From positions 2,480,001 to 2,544,000 of the forward strand of contig NZ_CP031396.1 in NCBI RefSeq assembly GCF_003363755.1: 64,000 nt of DNA, written 5' to 3'. Each line of letters opens with the position of its first letter. Within the stretch, counting starts at the first letter, position 1. This DNA is from Pseudomonas protegens (GTDB taxonomy: Bacteria; Pseudomonadota; Gammaproteobacteria; Pseudomonadales; Pseudomonadaceae). A program made the position numbers and the translations under genes. Below, piece after piece: positions 46,783 to 55,238 of this stretch. The notes below the pieces were generated by a model, which made no database searches, had not been told where the DNA came from, and saw nothing but the letters and a program-made list of their open reading frames with translations.

Positions 46783-46811
46783 AAAAAGGGAGACTTCAAG
46801 TCTCCCTTTTT
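46783..46811 (+). terminator. Rho-independent terminator of bamD
   Basis: AAAAAGGGAGACTT and AAGTCTCCCTTTTT form a long palindrome ending in five T, 13 nt after the stop. Confidence 0.9.
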
Positions 46812-46893
46812 CATGCCCACAGCTTGATGGGCCTGTGCGCCCGCCGGGCGCTTGGATAAACTGCTCCCTCTTTTCCCCATAAAGCTGGTCACC

Positions 46894-47127
46894 ATGGTTC
46901 GTCTACTGTTCTGGATCGCTCTGATTGCCGCTGCGGTATGGTTCTGGCGCAAATTCAAGCGCCCCGCTGCAACTCCCCGCACGCCCCAGGAGCCGGGGAG
47001 TACGCCAATGGTGCGCTGCGCTCACTGCGGCGTACACCTGCCTCAGGACCGGGCGTTGAGCCTGTCACAACAGTGGTACTGCAGCCAGGCCCATCTGGAG
47101 CAGGGCCCGGGTAGCAAGGATCGCTGA
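46894..47127 (+). CDS. PP0621 family protein (small anchored zinc-ribbon-like protein)
   Basis: From MVRLLFWIALIAAAVWFW the protein has 77 residues: one N-terminal membrane helix, a proline-rich basic linker, then MVRCAHCGVHLPQDRALSLSQQWYCSQAHLEQ. The C-x2-C and Cys/His arrangement resembles a treble-clef zinc site (C-x2-C...C-x3-H). In P. aeruginosa I recall pilS and pilR following this neighbourhood; here pilS is absent. Function unknown. Confidence 0.85.
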   Translation: MVRLLFWIALIAAAVWFWRKFKRPAATPRTPQEPGSTPMVRCAHCGVHLPQDRALSLSQQWYCSQAHLEQGPGSKDR

Positions 47128-47259
47128 GCCCTACCCCCATCGTCCGCACAATTGGCGACAAAATAACCCGCCCCCGGCACCCTGCGCCGCCCACCCCAAG
47201 GGCCTAGACTGAGCTCTCGCCCCCCAACACGGGCGCTATTGCCCGCTGTTGACTGACCC

Positions 47260-48606
47260 ATGAAAACGGCAGCCGCCATGAACCCAATGCCTAGGGTGCT
47301 GGTGGTCGATGAGGCCATGGAAGTCCGTGCCCTCGTGGAAATCACCCTCGGCCGCATGCGCCTGCACACCCAAAGTGCCCGCACCTTGCAGGAAGCCCGG
47401 ACTCACCTGGCCCGGGAGCGCTTCGACCTATGCCTGACAGACCTGCATTTGCCGGATGGCAGCGGACTGGACCTGCTGCTGCATATTCGCCAATGCCACC
47501 CTCAATTGCCGGTCGCACTTCTAAGCAATGACCCAGGCACGCAGGCCTGCGCCCTGGAAGTCGGGGCTTGCGACCTGCTGCACAAGCCGCTACACCCCAT
47601 GCGCCTTCGAGAATGGATAAGCAGCAGACTGAAGCGGCTGCCCACCGCCACAAAAAAACTACCCGACCATCAGTTGTTGGGGCATTCACCGCCCATGGAC
47701 AACCTGCGCCAACACATCGACAAGTTGGCCCCCAGCCTGGCGGCGGTCTACATCAGCGGCGAATCCGGCAGTGGCAAGGAGCGAGTGGCGCGTTTGATCC
47801 ACCAGTTGGGTCCCAGGGCCAGGGCGCCCTTCATTCCGGTCAACTGTGGCGCCATTCCTGGCGAACTGATGGAGAGTGAGTTTTTCGGTCACCGCAAAGG
47901 CAGCTTCAGTGGCGCCCTGGCTGATCAGCCTGGACTGTTCCAGGCCGCTGAGGGGGGAACCCTGTTCCTCGACGAGGTCGCCGACCTGCCTCTTGCCATG
48001 CAAGTGAAGCTACTGCGTGCACTGCAGGAAAGGTCCGTGCGTCCGGTGGGCAGCCAGGAGGAAAGAGCCGTCGATGTGCGGATTCTCTGTGCCACTCACA
48101 AGGATCTGAAGTGCGAGGTAGAGTCCGGCCGCTTTCGCCAGGATCTCTACTACCGCTTGAATGTGATCGAACTGCGAGTCCCCGCGCTGCGCGAGCGCCC
48201 GGGAGATATCGAGATACTGGCGCGGCACATTCTGCAACGCCTGGCCAAATCCGGCGACAAGCCTGCCACCCAACTAAGCCCGCAAGCACTGCAAGCCCTG
48301 GAGCGCTACGACTTTCCCGGCAACGTACGTGAACTGGAGAACCTGCTGGAGCGGGCCCAGACCCTTTGCGAGGGTCCGTGGATAGAGCTGAGCGACCTGC
48401 ATCTGCCTGTCAGTGAACACCAGGACCTTCCCGCCCCTTCGCTCCCTCCCAGCCTGGACCTCGCGCTGCACCTGCAACAGGTGGAGCGCCATTTATTGCT
48501 CCAGGCCCTGGAGGAAAGCCGCTGGAACCGCACAGCGGCGGCCCGACGGCTGAGTCTGTCCTTGCGTTCGATGCGTTACCGCATGAAGAAGCTTGGCCTG
48601 AATTAA
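47260..48606 (+). CDS. pilR: PilR-type sigma-54 response regulator, without adjacent pilS
   Basis: The 448-residue protein is closest to PilR, the activator of pilA. The receiver keeps the phospho-Asp (LTDLHLPDGSG, about residue 61) and HKP lysine but has VDEAMEVR where VDDEPDIR is usual. AAA+ domain: [24 protein letters not shown] and RFRQDLYYRLNVIEL are intact. The sigma-54 contact loop is GSFSGA (about 214-219) instead of GAFTGA/GSFTGA. A Fis-type helix-turn-helix ends it (NRTAAARRLSLSLRSMRYRMKKLG). The start could be 47260, 47278 or 47287. It overlaps thiO tail to tail. Confidence 0.9.
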   Translation: MKTAAAMNPMPRVLVVDEAMEVRALVEITLGRMRLHTQSARTLQEARTHLARERFDLCLTDLHLPDGSGLDLLLHIRQCHPQLPVALLSNDPGTQACALEVGACDLLHKPLHPMRLREWISSRLKRLPTATKKLPDHQLLGHSPPMDNLRQHIDKLAPSLAAVYISGESGSGKERVARLIHQLGPRARAPFIPVNCGAIPGELMESEFFGHRKGSFSGALADQPGLFQAAEGGTLFLDEVADLPLAMQVKLLRALQERSVRPVGSQEERAVDVRILCATHKDLKCEVESGRFRQDLYYRLNVIELRVPALRERPGDIEILARHILQRLAKSGDKPATQLSPQALQALERYDFPGNVRELENLLERAQTLCEGPWIELSDLHLPVSEHQDLPAPSLPPSLDLALHLQQVERHLLLQALEESRWNRTAAARRLSLSLRSMRYRMKKLGLN

Positions 48607-49703
48607 ATTCGACCTTCGGGCGCATAGGGCGCCGGATCGATGATCGGCGCTTGTCCCAGCAGCAGGTCGCAAAAAAGCTGGCAGGAAGCGGGCGCCAGCA
48701 CCAGGCCGTTACGGTAATGCCCACAGTTGAGCCACAAACCGGCAAAGCCGGGAACTGGCCCGATGTAGGGAATGCCCTCCGGCGACCCCGGACGCAGCCC
48801 AGCCCAATGCCCCACGACCTCAGCGTCCGCCAGTGCCGGGATCAGCTCGACAGCAGAAGCCTTGAGGCTTTCCAGAGCGGATGCAGTAGGCGTCTTGTCG
48901 AACCCTTCGTGCTCCAGAGTACTGCCCACCAGGATGTGTCCGTCACGCCGGGGAATCGCATAACGGCCCTTGGCCAGGACCATGCAGGACAGGAAGTCGG
49001 CAGCGCATTTGTACAGGATCATCTGCCCTTTGACCGGTTCCACCGGCAGTACAAGCCCCAGGCTGCCCAGCAACTCGCCACTCCAGGCCCCGGCGCAGAG
49101 CACCACCTGATCGGCGCGGATCTCACCCAGCGAACTGTGCACGCCTGCCACCTGCCGGCCTTCACAAATAAAGCCGCTGACGCTGCACTGCTCGTCGATG
49201 TGCACGTTGGGCAAAGCCTGCAAAGCGGCCTTGAGGGATTTGACCAGCCGCGGATTACGCACATTGGCCACATTGGCCATGTAGATCGCCCGCTGGTAGC
49301 CGCTCCCCAGCACCGGCACCCCATCATGTACCGCCGAGATATCCACAGCGCTCAGGGGCCGCCCCTCACGCCGCGCCCATTGCAGGGCCTGGGCCTCATC
49401 CTCCAGATCCAGCCAGTAGAGCCCGGTGGTATGCACTTCGGGATCAACCCCGGTAGCACTCAGCAGTTGCTCCGCCAGCTGTGGATAAAAGTCCTGGGAC
49501 CAATGGGCCAGCGCCGTGACTGCCGGACTGTAGCGCCAAGGGTACAGCGGCGAGACGATGCCTCCACCAGCCCACGACGACTCACGCCCCAGTTCCGAAC
49601 GCTCTACAAGCCGCACCTGCTGGCCCCGGGACGCCAGATTGAAAGCCGTGAGCAGGCCGATCACTCCGCCGCCCACCACCAGCACTTGCTGTTGCTTGAC
49701 CAT
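48603..49703 (-). CDS. thiO: Glycine oxidase ThiO (FAD-dependent amino acid oxidase)
   Basis: ThiO oxidises glycine to iminoglycine for the thiazole moiety of thiamine. From MVKQQQVLVVGGGVIGLLTAFNLASRG, with the FAD Rossmann motif, the protein has 366 residues of the DAO family. It has SWAGGGIVSPLYPW, AGAWSGELL, PVKGQMILY and HWAGLRPGSPEGIPYIGPV. It sits among the pilus genes, as in P. aeruginosa, where the FAD oxidoreductase lies between pilR and the minor pilins. In-frame starts at 49715 (TTG) are less likely. Confidence 0.9.
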   Translation of the reverse strand: MVKQQQVLVVGGGVIGLLTAFNLASRGQQVRLVERSELGRESSWAGGGIVSPLYPWRYSPAVTALAHWSQDFYPQLAEQLLSATGVDPEVHTTGLYWLDLEDEAQALQWARREGRPLSAVDISAVHDGVPVLGSGYQRAIYMANVANVRNPRLVKSLKAALQALPNVHIDEQCSVSGFICEGRQVAGVHSSLGEIRADQVVLCAGAWSGELLGSLGLVLPVEPVKGQMILYKCAADFLSCMVLAKGRYAIPRRDGHILVGSTLEHEGFDKTPTASALESLKASAVELIPALADAEVVGHWAGLRPGSPEGIPYIGPVPGFAGLWLNCGHYRNGLVLAPASCQLFCDLLLGQAPIIDPAPYAPEGRI

Positions 49704-49759
49704 AATTCGATCCAATCATGAGAAAGACAGTGGGCGCCGCAGCTCCCCGATACAGAGAC

Positions 49760-50161
49760 TCAGCGTCCCCAGCAATCCTTAGCCGCGAGCCCGTCTGCTT
49801 GACCGCTGATGCTGGTGGCACCTGTCTGATCGATGCTGAAGCTGCCGCATTTGTCCCCCGCCATCATCCCATCGGCTTTTGGCGTCGCGGTCAGCGAGAA
49901 CCCGCTGTCGCTCAGAGCCGGGGTGATGCTGTAGTACTCATTGCCGGTGCTCAGATCCGGGGCGTTGCTGTAGACACCGATCTTGGAGAAGTGGCGCTCC
50001 AGTTGCTGCGCCTGCTCGGTGAGCAGCACGGCGATTTCACTGCGATGGGGCTTCTTCATGTATTCGGTGATGCTGGGAAGACTCAAGGTAAGGACCAGAC
50101 CGATGATCGCAATCACGATCATGATTTCGATCAGGGTGAACCCTTGGTTGGATCTGCGCAT
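49760..50161 (-). CDS. pilE: Type IV minor pilin PilE
   Basis: The protein has 133 residues with a canonical prepilin start MRRSNQGFTLIEIMIVIAIIGLVLTL. Gly precedes the cleavage site and Glu5 is present, so it should be a good PilD substrate. Two cysteines near the C-terminus (DKCGSF and KDCWGR) can form a disulfide. It lies 15 nt downstream of the 172-residue secreted protein, at the end of the pilV-W-X-x-E cluster. Confidence 0.92.
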   Translation of the reverse strand: MRRSNQGFTLIEIMIVIAIIGLVLTLSLPSITEYMKKPHRSEIAVLLTEQAQQLERHFSKIGVYSNAPDLSTGNEYYSITPALSDSGFSLTATPKADGMMAGDKCGSFSIDQTGATSISGQADGLAAKDCWGR

Positions 50162-50176
50162 GGTCAAGAATCTCGC

Positions 50177-50695
50177 TTACTGAATTTGTCGCCACAGGAT
50201 GCGCCGGCTGCCACCGTCGTTTTTGTCCACCCGGGGGCTGATGCCGCCACTGGAATCGCGGATGATCTTGCCAGTGCCATGGGTGTGCGCAACCGCAGCG
50301 TCGAGCATCTTACCGCTGAACGCTTGCAGCTCGATCAATTTCCCACTACCAGTGTTTGAGTCGGGGCCATCGATCTTGAACGGCAGAAGGTTGCAGGACA
50401 CCCGCCGAGCGTCACGAACATGCACCAGCCGCCACGGAACCACACCCATGGGCTCGCCGGCACTGCTCATCGCTGCACAAGGCAAAACCTGTCCGCGTAC
50501 AAGGGGCAGGGTTAATGGCCGAACATAAGGAGTGCCGGTTATCACTTCAGGCGCTGCTGCAACAGCGCCTGGGAGTAGGCTGTTGGCGGGACCGCGCGCC
50601 TGGGCCGGGCCCCCTTGCCACAAACTGCCCAGCAACGTAGCGGCAACGACGAGCAACAGCCGGCTACCTTTCGAATCAGGTTCAGTATTTGGCAT
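50177..50695 (-). CDS. Secreted protein of 172 residues in the pilY1 position (possible PilY1 remnant or replacement)
   Basis: The protein has a signal-peptide-like N-terminus (LLLVVAATLLGSLWQGGPAQA) and no membrane segment after it. It has no prepilin motif. It ends RVDKNDGGSRRILWRQIQ, and the SRRILWRQ tail resembles the very C-terminus of PilY1 proteins (GRVSWREI-like). The calcium-binding beta-propeller of PilY1, normally over 1000 residues, is absent. Two cysteines (VLPCAAM, SCNLL). It overlaps pilX by 14 nt and precedes pilE, exactly where pilY1 and pilY2 lie in P. aeruginosa. The PilY1 link is inference. Confidence 0.8.
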   Translation of the reverse strand: MPNTEPDSKGSRLLLVVAATLLGSLWQGGPAQARGPANSLLPGAVAAAPEVITGTPYVRPLTLPLVRGQVLPCAAMSSAGEPMGVVPWRLVHVRDARRVSCNLLPFKIDGPDSNTGSGKLIELQAFSGKMLDAAVAHTHGTGKIIRDSSGGISPRVDKNDGGSRRILWRQIQ

Positions 50696-51164
50696 AAATG
50701 CTCTCCAAGACGCTGCGCGAATGACCGGCCAAACCCACGGCAGTCACTCGATACAAGGTGGCGACGGTATTGATCGGCAGGTTGACCGCATCCGTAGAAG
50801 CCCCCAGGTTCTGCACCCCATAGAAACCCTCTCTGGTGGCGATCCAGGTCACGGCGGAAACACTGTTGAAGCCCGCGCTGCTGACCGCTGCAGACTCAGC
50901 GGGAGGGGCACATTCAGAAGGATTGGCGCATACCGACAAACGATAGTCATCCATGCGCACCGCGTTTTCCCCGACGCGCAAGGCCGCTTCTGCAGCCTGG
51001 AATGCGCGGTTGTTCAAGGTCAGGCTGGCGCTCATCTTTTCCTGGAGGATGGCGTTCTGCAGCGATGACAGGCCGATCATGGTCAGCAGCAACAAGAACA
51101 CCAGGCTCACCAACAACGCCATGCCTCTCTCCCTGGTGGGCCCTGCGCGATTGATGCCAGGCAT
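50682..51164 (-). CDS. pilX: Type IV minor pilin PilX
   Basis: The 160-residue protein begins MPGINRAGPTRERGMALLVSLVFLLLLTMIGLSSLQ, the PilX N-terminal pattern. As is usual for PilX it has no Glu5. AFQAAEAALRVGENAVR follows. PilX primes the pilus tip with PilV, PilW, FimU and PilY1 and is linked to aggregation. Its ATG overlaps the pilW stop. Confidence 0.9.
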   Translation of the reverse strand: MPGINRAGPTRERGMALLVSLVFLLLLTMIGLSSLQNAILQEKMSASLTLNNRAFQAAEAALRVGENAVRMDDYRLSVCANPSECAPPAESAAVSSAGFNSVSAVTWIATREGFYGVQNLGASTDAVNLPINTVATLYRVTAVGLAGHSRSVLESIYAKY

Positions 51165-51874
51165 CAGGGCAACCTGTTACGCAAGGCCGCCACTAGCGTA
51201 AAGCGCTGCGGACGCACACGCTGCTGGGGATCGACCAATGTCAGCTGCAACCGCACGCTGCGAATACGTGCCGGATCTCCCGGGTTGCGGCTGTAGCTGG
51301 AAGCGGCACTATCCGTTGTGGTACGGGCCATACCGAAACTCACCTCGAAGGCCTCGACATTATCCAGCAGCACCGCCTGCTGCTTGCCCAAGCCGCTGCC
51401 CAGCATCAATTGATGGTCCTGGAGGCTATAGAACAGCCGGCGCAAGGCCAGGACCTGCTGTCCGCCCTCCCCTTGATGAGCCCCCGAATAGACCACGGCG
51501 CTGCGCTGACAGTCGGTGACCAGGCTCCAGGTCGGCGTCCCGCCATAATCACCGATGTCGGCGGTGATCAAGGTCAGCTTGCGCTCGACATTGCTCCACT
51601 GAATCGGGGTGGCCGCGTAGCGGGAAAACTCCTTAGCCGTACTGCGATCATTGACGGTGCGCAGGCAACCGGAAAGCCCTGCCATGCGAATTTCCTGGAG
51701 CATCTTGCTCAGAACAAAACGCGCATCCTCCAGCAGGTAGGCCGAGGCGTTCTGGCTGAGGTAAGTAGCCTTCGCCGCGATAAACACCTGAGCCGCACCC
51801 AGCACCAGCACCAGGCTCAAAGCCAGTGCCAGCATTATCTCTACCAGCCCGAAGCCATGGCTGCCCTGCCTCAT
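51164..51874 (-). CDS. pilW: Type IV minor pilin PilW
   Basis: The 236-residue protein starts at MRQGSHGFGLVEIMLALALSLVLVLGAAQVF, with Gly at the cleavage site and Glu5. A long globular region follows, with FVLSKMLQEIRMAGLSGCL and YSLQDHQLMLGSG. PilW family members are the largest minor pilins. A longer frame to 51964 overlaps pilV and is not used. Confidence 0.92.
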   Translation of the reverse strand: MRQGSHGFGLVEIMLALALSLVLVLGAAQVFIAAKATYLSQNASAYLLEDARFVLSKMLQEIRMAGLSGCLRTVNDRSTAKEFSRYAATPIQWSNVERKLTLITADIGDYGGTPTWSLVTDCQRSAVVYSGAHQGEGGQQVLALRRLFYSLQDHQLMLGSGLGKQQAVLLDNVEAFEVSFGMARTTTDSAASSYSRNPGDPARIRSVRLQLTLVDPQQRVRPQRFTLVAALRNRLP

Positions 51875-51882
51875 CGCGCCCC

Positions 51883-52314
51883 TCACGAATCCACGGCCAC
51901 GCGGCTGCTGAGCACCAGAGCGCGCTGACTCCGCGAATGCCCCTCGGCCCGGGAATCGTCCCACGTGATGCGGATGGTATAGACCTGCTGATTGACACTG
52001 ATACTGCCCTTGGCGCTGGGGCCCCCGAAGTTCGCCACGTTGCTGGCGAAATCATGCAGGTCCTGATCCCGCACATTGCCCGGGCTGCCTGCAGCGGGCG
52101 TGGCAACACCATAGTCGGCCGCCGCATTGGCACGGATCCGGTCAAGCATGTCATAGGCGATAAAGCTGGCCTGGGCACTCATCCGTGAACTGTCGGTGTA
52201 CTGCAAGGCCTTGATCTGGACCGCCGCGGCCCCCAGCAGCCCCACCGCGAGAATCAACAGGGCCACCAGCACCTCGATCAGGGTCATGCCGGCCTGTGCA
52301 TGCTGCTCCCTCAT
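51883..52314 (-). CDS. pilV: Type IV minor pilin PilV
   Basis: The 143-residue protein begins MREQHAQAGMTLIEVLVALLILAVGLLGAAAVQ. Gly precedes the cleavage site and the mature protein starts with Met instead of Phe, a PilV hallmark. It is the first gene of the minus-strand pilVWX-x-E unit. Spacing to pilW is 8 nt. Confidence 0.92.
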   Translation of the reverse strand: MREQHAQAGMTLIEVLVALLILAVGLLGAAAVQIKALQYTDSSRMSAQASFIAYDMLDRIRANAAADYGVATPAAGSPGNVRDQDLHDFASNVANFGGPSAKGSISVNQQVYTIRITWDDSRAEGHSRSQRALVLSSRVAVDS

Positions 52315-52704
52315 GTTCCAATCTCCGTCACGCTCCCAAGCCCATGCAGACAACCACCGATCTCCGATGAAGCAGGCTCGTGTGAGCCCACAGAAGCGAT
52401 GGAAACCAATGCTCTCGACTTCAAAGGTTAGTGCCAGAGTCAGCCCCGGGCCGCCTCTCGGAACAACCCGCAACACATTGCTCACAGCCCCCTTACCTCT
52501 CCCTTGAGGTCGAGCCGCAAGGGCCCAGGCGCTGGGCCGTTTCAATCGGGTGAAACCCTTTGTACCCAAATACACCACCCACCCTGGAACAGGCATCGGC
52601 TATAACGGGCGGCGATTCGCCCCATCCCAGACCGGCAAGCTGGTCATCTGCTCAGCGCCTGCATACGGATAGCGTGAACGCCTCATCTCCAGGGAGGAGA
52701 CACC
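52315..52704. other. Divergent control region between pilV and a FimT-like gene
   Basis: This 390-nt gap has no supported gene. It lies between two pilin gene sets read in opposite directions. A partial -24-like TGGCAC on the minus strand (52431-52436) lacks a properly spaced -12 GC, so I do not call a sigma-54 promoter. The frames that extend pilV upstream to 52596 look like non-coding read-through. GGGAGGAGA before 52705 is the FimT-like gene ribosome site. Confidence 0.5.
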
Positions 52705-53229
52705 ATGCATGAAAAGGGCTTCAGCCTGATTGAACTGCTGATCGCGCTGGCCTTGCTGGCACTTTTGCTGCCGCTGTCCACGGCTGCGCTCAGTGAACTA
52801 TTGCGCACCAATCGACAGCAGGAAGCGGCGCAGATGCTCGCCAGCGGCCTGCGCAATGCACGGGCGGCGGCTATCCTGCACCAGCGCACCGCACTGATAC
52901 ATAGTCTGAACGACGACTGGAGCCAGGGCTGGCGCATCATTCTGGATGTCAGTGGCAAGGGGTGGGAGGATCCAGAGAATCCGCTGCTGATCGAGCGTCA
53001 GAGCGGTGGGCAAGTGCTGATTGTGGGTAATCGTCCGGTACAGCACTTCGTGCGCTTCAGTGCCCAGGGCAATCCGTTGCTGCCCAGTGGCGCCTTCCAG
53101 GCCGGCACCTTGCATATCTGCCAGGCCGACCAGGAACACAGCCGCCACCAGGTGGTGCTGTCGCGCAGCGGGCGGGTCAGCCTGCGCAGCGAAACCGCCG
53201 AGCAGGCCCTTTGCATGGGAGTGGACTGA
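52705..53229 (+). CDS. GspH/FimT family minor pilin
   Basis: The 174-residue protein begins MHEKGFSLIELLIALALLALLLPLS, with Gly at the cleavage site and Glu5. NARAAAILHQRTALIHSLNDDWSQGW and a C-terminal QVVLSRSGRVSLR are typical of the FimT/FimU/GspH group. It is on the plus strand, opposite pilVWXE, so the cluster has been rearranged relative to P. aeruginosa, where fimT, fimU and pilV-E are collinear as I recall. Its stop abuts the ispH stop (TGATCA). Confidence 0.88.
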   Translation: MHEKGFSLIELLIALALLALLLPLSTAALSELLRTNRQQEAAQMLASGLRNARAAAILHQRTALIHSLNDDWSQGWRIILDVSGKGWEDPENPLLIERQSGGQVLIVGNRPVQHFVRFSAQGNPLLPSGAFQAGTLHICQADQEHSRHQVVLSRSGRVSLRSETAEQALCMGVD

Positions 53230-54177
53230 TCAGAGCAGGGAGCGAACCCGCAACTCTTTGGGCATGGAGAAGGTGATGTTCTCTTCGCGGCCAGCCAACT
53301 CGTCAGCACCGGTGGCGCCCCAGGCCTGCAACTGCTGGATCACCCCACGCACCAGCACTTCCGGCGCCGAAGCGCCGGCGGTAATGCCGATGCGCTCGAC
53401 ACCGTCGAACCAGCTGCGCTGCAGGTCCTCGGCGCCGTCGATCAGGTAGGCGGGAGTGGCCATGCGCTCGGCCAGCTCGCGCAGGCGGTTGGAGTTCGAA
53501 CTGTTGGGGCTGCCCACCACCAGCACCACATCGCACTCGTCGGCCAGTTGCTTGACCGCGTCCTGACGGTTTTGCGTGGCGTAGCAGATATCGTCCTTGC
53601 GCGGCCCGCCAATGGCCGGGAAACGCGTGCGCAGGGCATCGATCACCCGGCTGGTATCGTCCATGGACAAGGTGGTCTGGGTCACGAACGCCAGGCGTTC
53701 AGGGTTCTGCACCTGCAGCTCGGCTACATCCTTTTCATCTTCCACCAGGTAGATGGCGCCGCCGTTGCTGGCGTCGTACTGACCCATGGTGCCTTCGACT
53801 TCAGGGTGGCCGGCGTGTCCGATGAGGATGCACTCACGACCATCACGGCTGTAGCGCGCCACTTCGATATGCACCTTGGTCACCAGCGGGCAAGTGGCAT
53901 CGAACACTTTGAGACCGCGACCGGCCGCTTCACTGCGTACAGCCTGGGAGACACCGTGGGCGCTGAAGATAACGATGACGTCGTCCGGCACCTGTTCCAG
54001 CTCTTCGACGAAGATCGCACCACGATTGCGCAGGTCTTCGACGACAAATTTGTTGTGCACCACTTCATGCCGGACGTAGATCGGCGGCCCGAAGACTTCC
54101 AGGGCGCGATTGACGATTTCAATCGCCCGGTCCACACCGGCGCAGAAGCCACGGGGATTGGCGAGTTTGATTTGCAT
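53230..54177 (-). CDS. ispH: 4-hydroxy-3-methylbut-2-enyl diphosphate reductase
   Basis: IspH is the iron-sulfur enzyme that ends the methylerythritol phosphate pathway, yielding IPP and DMAPP. From [22 protein letters not shown] the protein has 315 residues. The three cluster cysteines are in [15 protein letters not shown] and [22 protein letters not shown] and [13 protein letters not shown] are also typical. It is the last gene of the murJ/ribF-ileS-lspA-fkpB-ispH run. Confidence 0.97.
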   Translation of the reverse strand: MQIKLANPRGFCAGVDRAIEIVNRALEVFGPPIYVRHEVVHNKFVVEDLRNRGAIFVEELEQVPDDVIVIFSAHGVSQAVRSEAAGRGLKVFDATCPLVTKVHIEVARYSRDGRECILIGHAGHPEVEGTMGQYDASNGGAIYLVEDEKDVAELQVQNPERLAFVTQTTLSMDDTSRVIDALRTRFPAIGGPRKDDICYATQNRQDAVKQLADECDVVLVVGSPNSSNSNRLRELAERMATPAYLIDGAEDLQRSWFDGVERIGITAGASAPEVLVRGVIQQLQAWGATGADELAGREENITFSMPKELRVRSLL

Positions 54178-54280
54178 GCTGTGCCTCGTGTCTTGCGCGC
54201 AAGAAGTTAGATCGTTATAGACAGCGGATCGCCAGCAAACCAACCCCTACAGAATAGGGCACGGCATGCCGGCGATGCTG

Positions 54281-54733
54281 TTAAAGCGCTTTGACGTCGA
54301 TGATTTCCACGTCGAAGGTCAAGGTCTTGCCGGCCAGCGGGTGGTTGAAGTCTACGGTGACTTGAGCATCATCGAAGGCTTTGACCACACCCGGCAGCTC
54401 AGTATTGGCCGCGTCATTGAAGATCACCAGCAAACCTTCCGACAACTCCATGTCCTGGAACTGCGAACGCGGGATGACCTGCACGTTCTGCGGGTTCGGC
54501 TGGCCAAAGGCGTTTTCCGGCTCAATCGTCAGGCTACGCTGGTCACCGGCCTTGAAGCCGAACAGCGCGGCCTCGAACCCGGGGAGCAGGTTGCCGTCAC
54601 CGACCTTGAAGGTCGCCGGGGCCTTGTCGAAAGTGCTGTCTACGGTATCGCCGTTCTCCAGGCGCAATGCGAAGTGCAAAGTGACTTCCGTGTTCTGACC
54701 GATGCGTTGCTCAGTCAATACCTGTTCAGTCAT
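54281..54733 (-). CDS. fkpB: FKBP-type peptidyl-prolyl cis-trans isomerase (SlpA)
   Basis: The 150-residue protein has the split FKBP plus insert-in-flap (IF) domain: VTLHFALRLENGDTVDSTF, LLPGFEAALFGFKAGDQRSLTI and FGQPNPQNVQVIPRSQF, ending VDFNHPLAGKTLTFDVEI. SlpA-type PPIases act as cytoplasmic chaperones. It overlaps the lspA stop by 8 nt. Confidence 0.96.
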   Translation of the reverse strand: MTEQVLTEQRIGQNTEVTLHFALRLENGDTVDSTFDKAPATFKVGDGNLLPGFEAALFGFKAGDQRSLTIEPENAFGQPNPQNVQVIPRSQFQDMELSEGLLVIFNDAANTELPGVVKAFDDAQVTVDFNHPLAGKTLTFDVEIIDVKAL

Positions 54734-55238
54734 GAACGGCTTCTCCGGTTTTCTTGCTCTTGAACATATCCAGGGCCAGCATCACCGCGCCAACGGTGAT
54801 AGCACTGTCGGCGAAGTTGAATGCCGGGAAGTACCAGCGGTTCTGCCAGTGCACCAGGATGAAATCGATCACATGGCCCAGGGCAATGCGGTCATACAGG
54901 TTGCCCAAGGCACCGCCCAGTACCAGGGCCAGAGCGATGGCCAGCCAGGTTTCGTTACGCCCCAGGCGCTTGAGCCAGACCACCAGCACGGCGCTGACCA
55001 CAATCGCGATCAGGGCGAACAGCCAGCGCTGCCAGCCAGAGCTGTCCGCGAGGAAGCTGAAGGCTGCGCCGGTGTTATAAGCCAGGGTCCAACTGAAGTA
55101 CTCGGGGATCACTACGATCTGCTGGTACATGGTCAGCGAGCTTTCAAAGTGCAGCTTGCTGGCCTGGTCGATGACCAGGACCAGCAAGCTCAACCACAGC
55201 CAGCCCAGACGGCCGAAACGGCCTGCGGCGTTAGGCAT
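54726..55238 (-). CDS. lspA: Lipoprotein signal peptidase II
   Basis: LspA cleaves the signal peptide of diacylglyceryl prolipoproteins. The 170-residue protein has four membrane helices, [11 protein letters not shown], the first catalytic region NTGAAFSFL, then [16 protein letters not shown] and [15 protein letters not shown] with the catalytic aspartates. The start at 55238 lies inside the ileS 3' end. Confidence 0.97.
   Translation of the reverse strand: MPNAAGRFGRLGWLWLSLLVLVIDQASKLHFESSLTMYQQIVVIPEYFSWTLAYNTGAAFSFLADSSGWQRWLFALIAIVVSAVLVVWLKRLGRNETWLAIALALVLGGALGNLYDRIALGHVIDFILVHWQNRWYFPAFNFADSAITVGAVMLALDMFKSKKTGEAVHD

Noticed and set aside
52420..52436. Sigma-54-like site before pilV on the minus strand (TGGCAC...TTTGA)
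   Set aside because: The -12 GC dinucleotide is missing at the required 10-nt spacing from GG.
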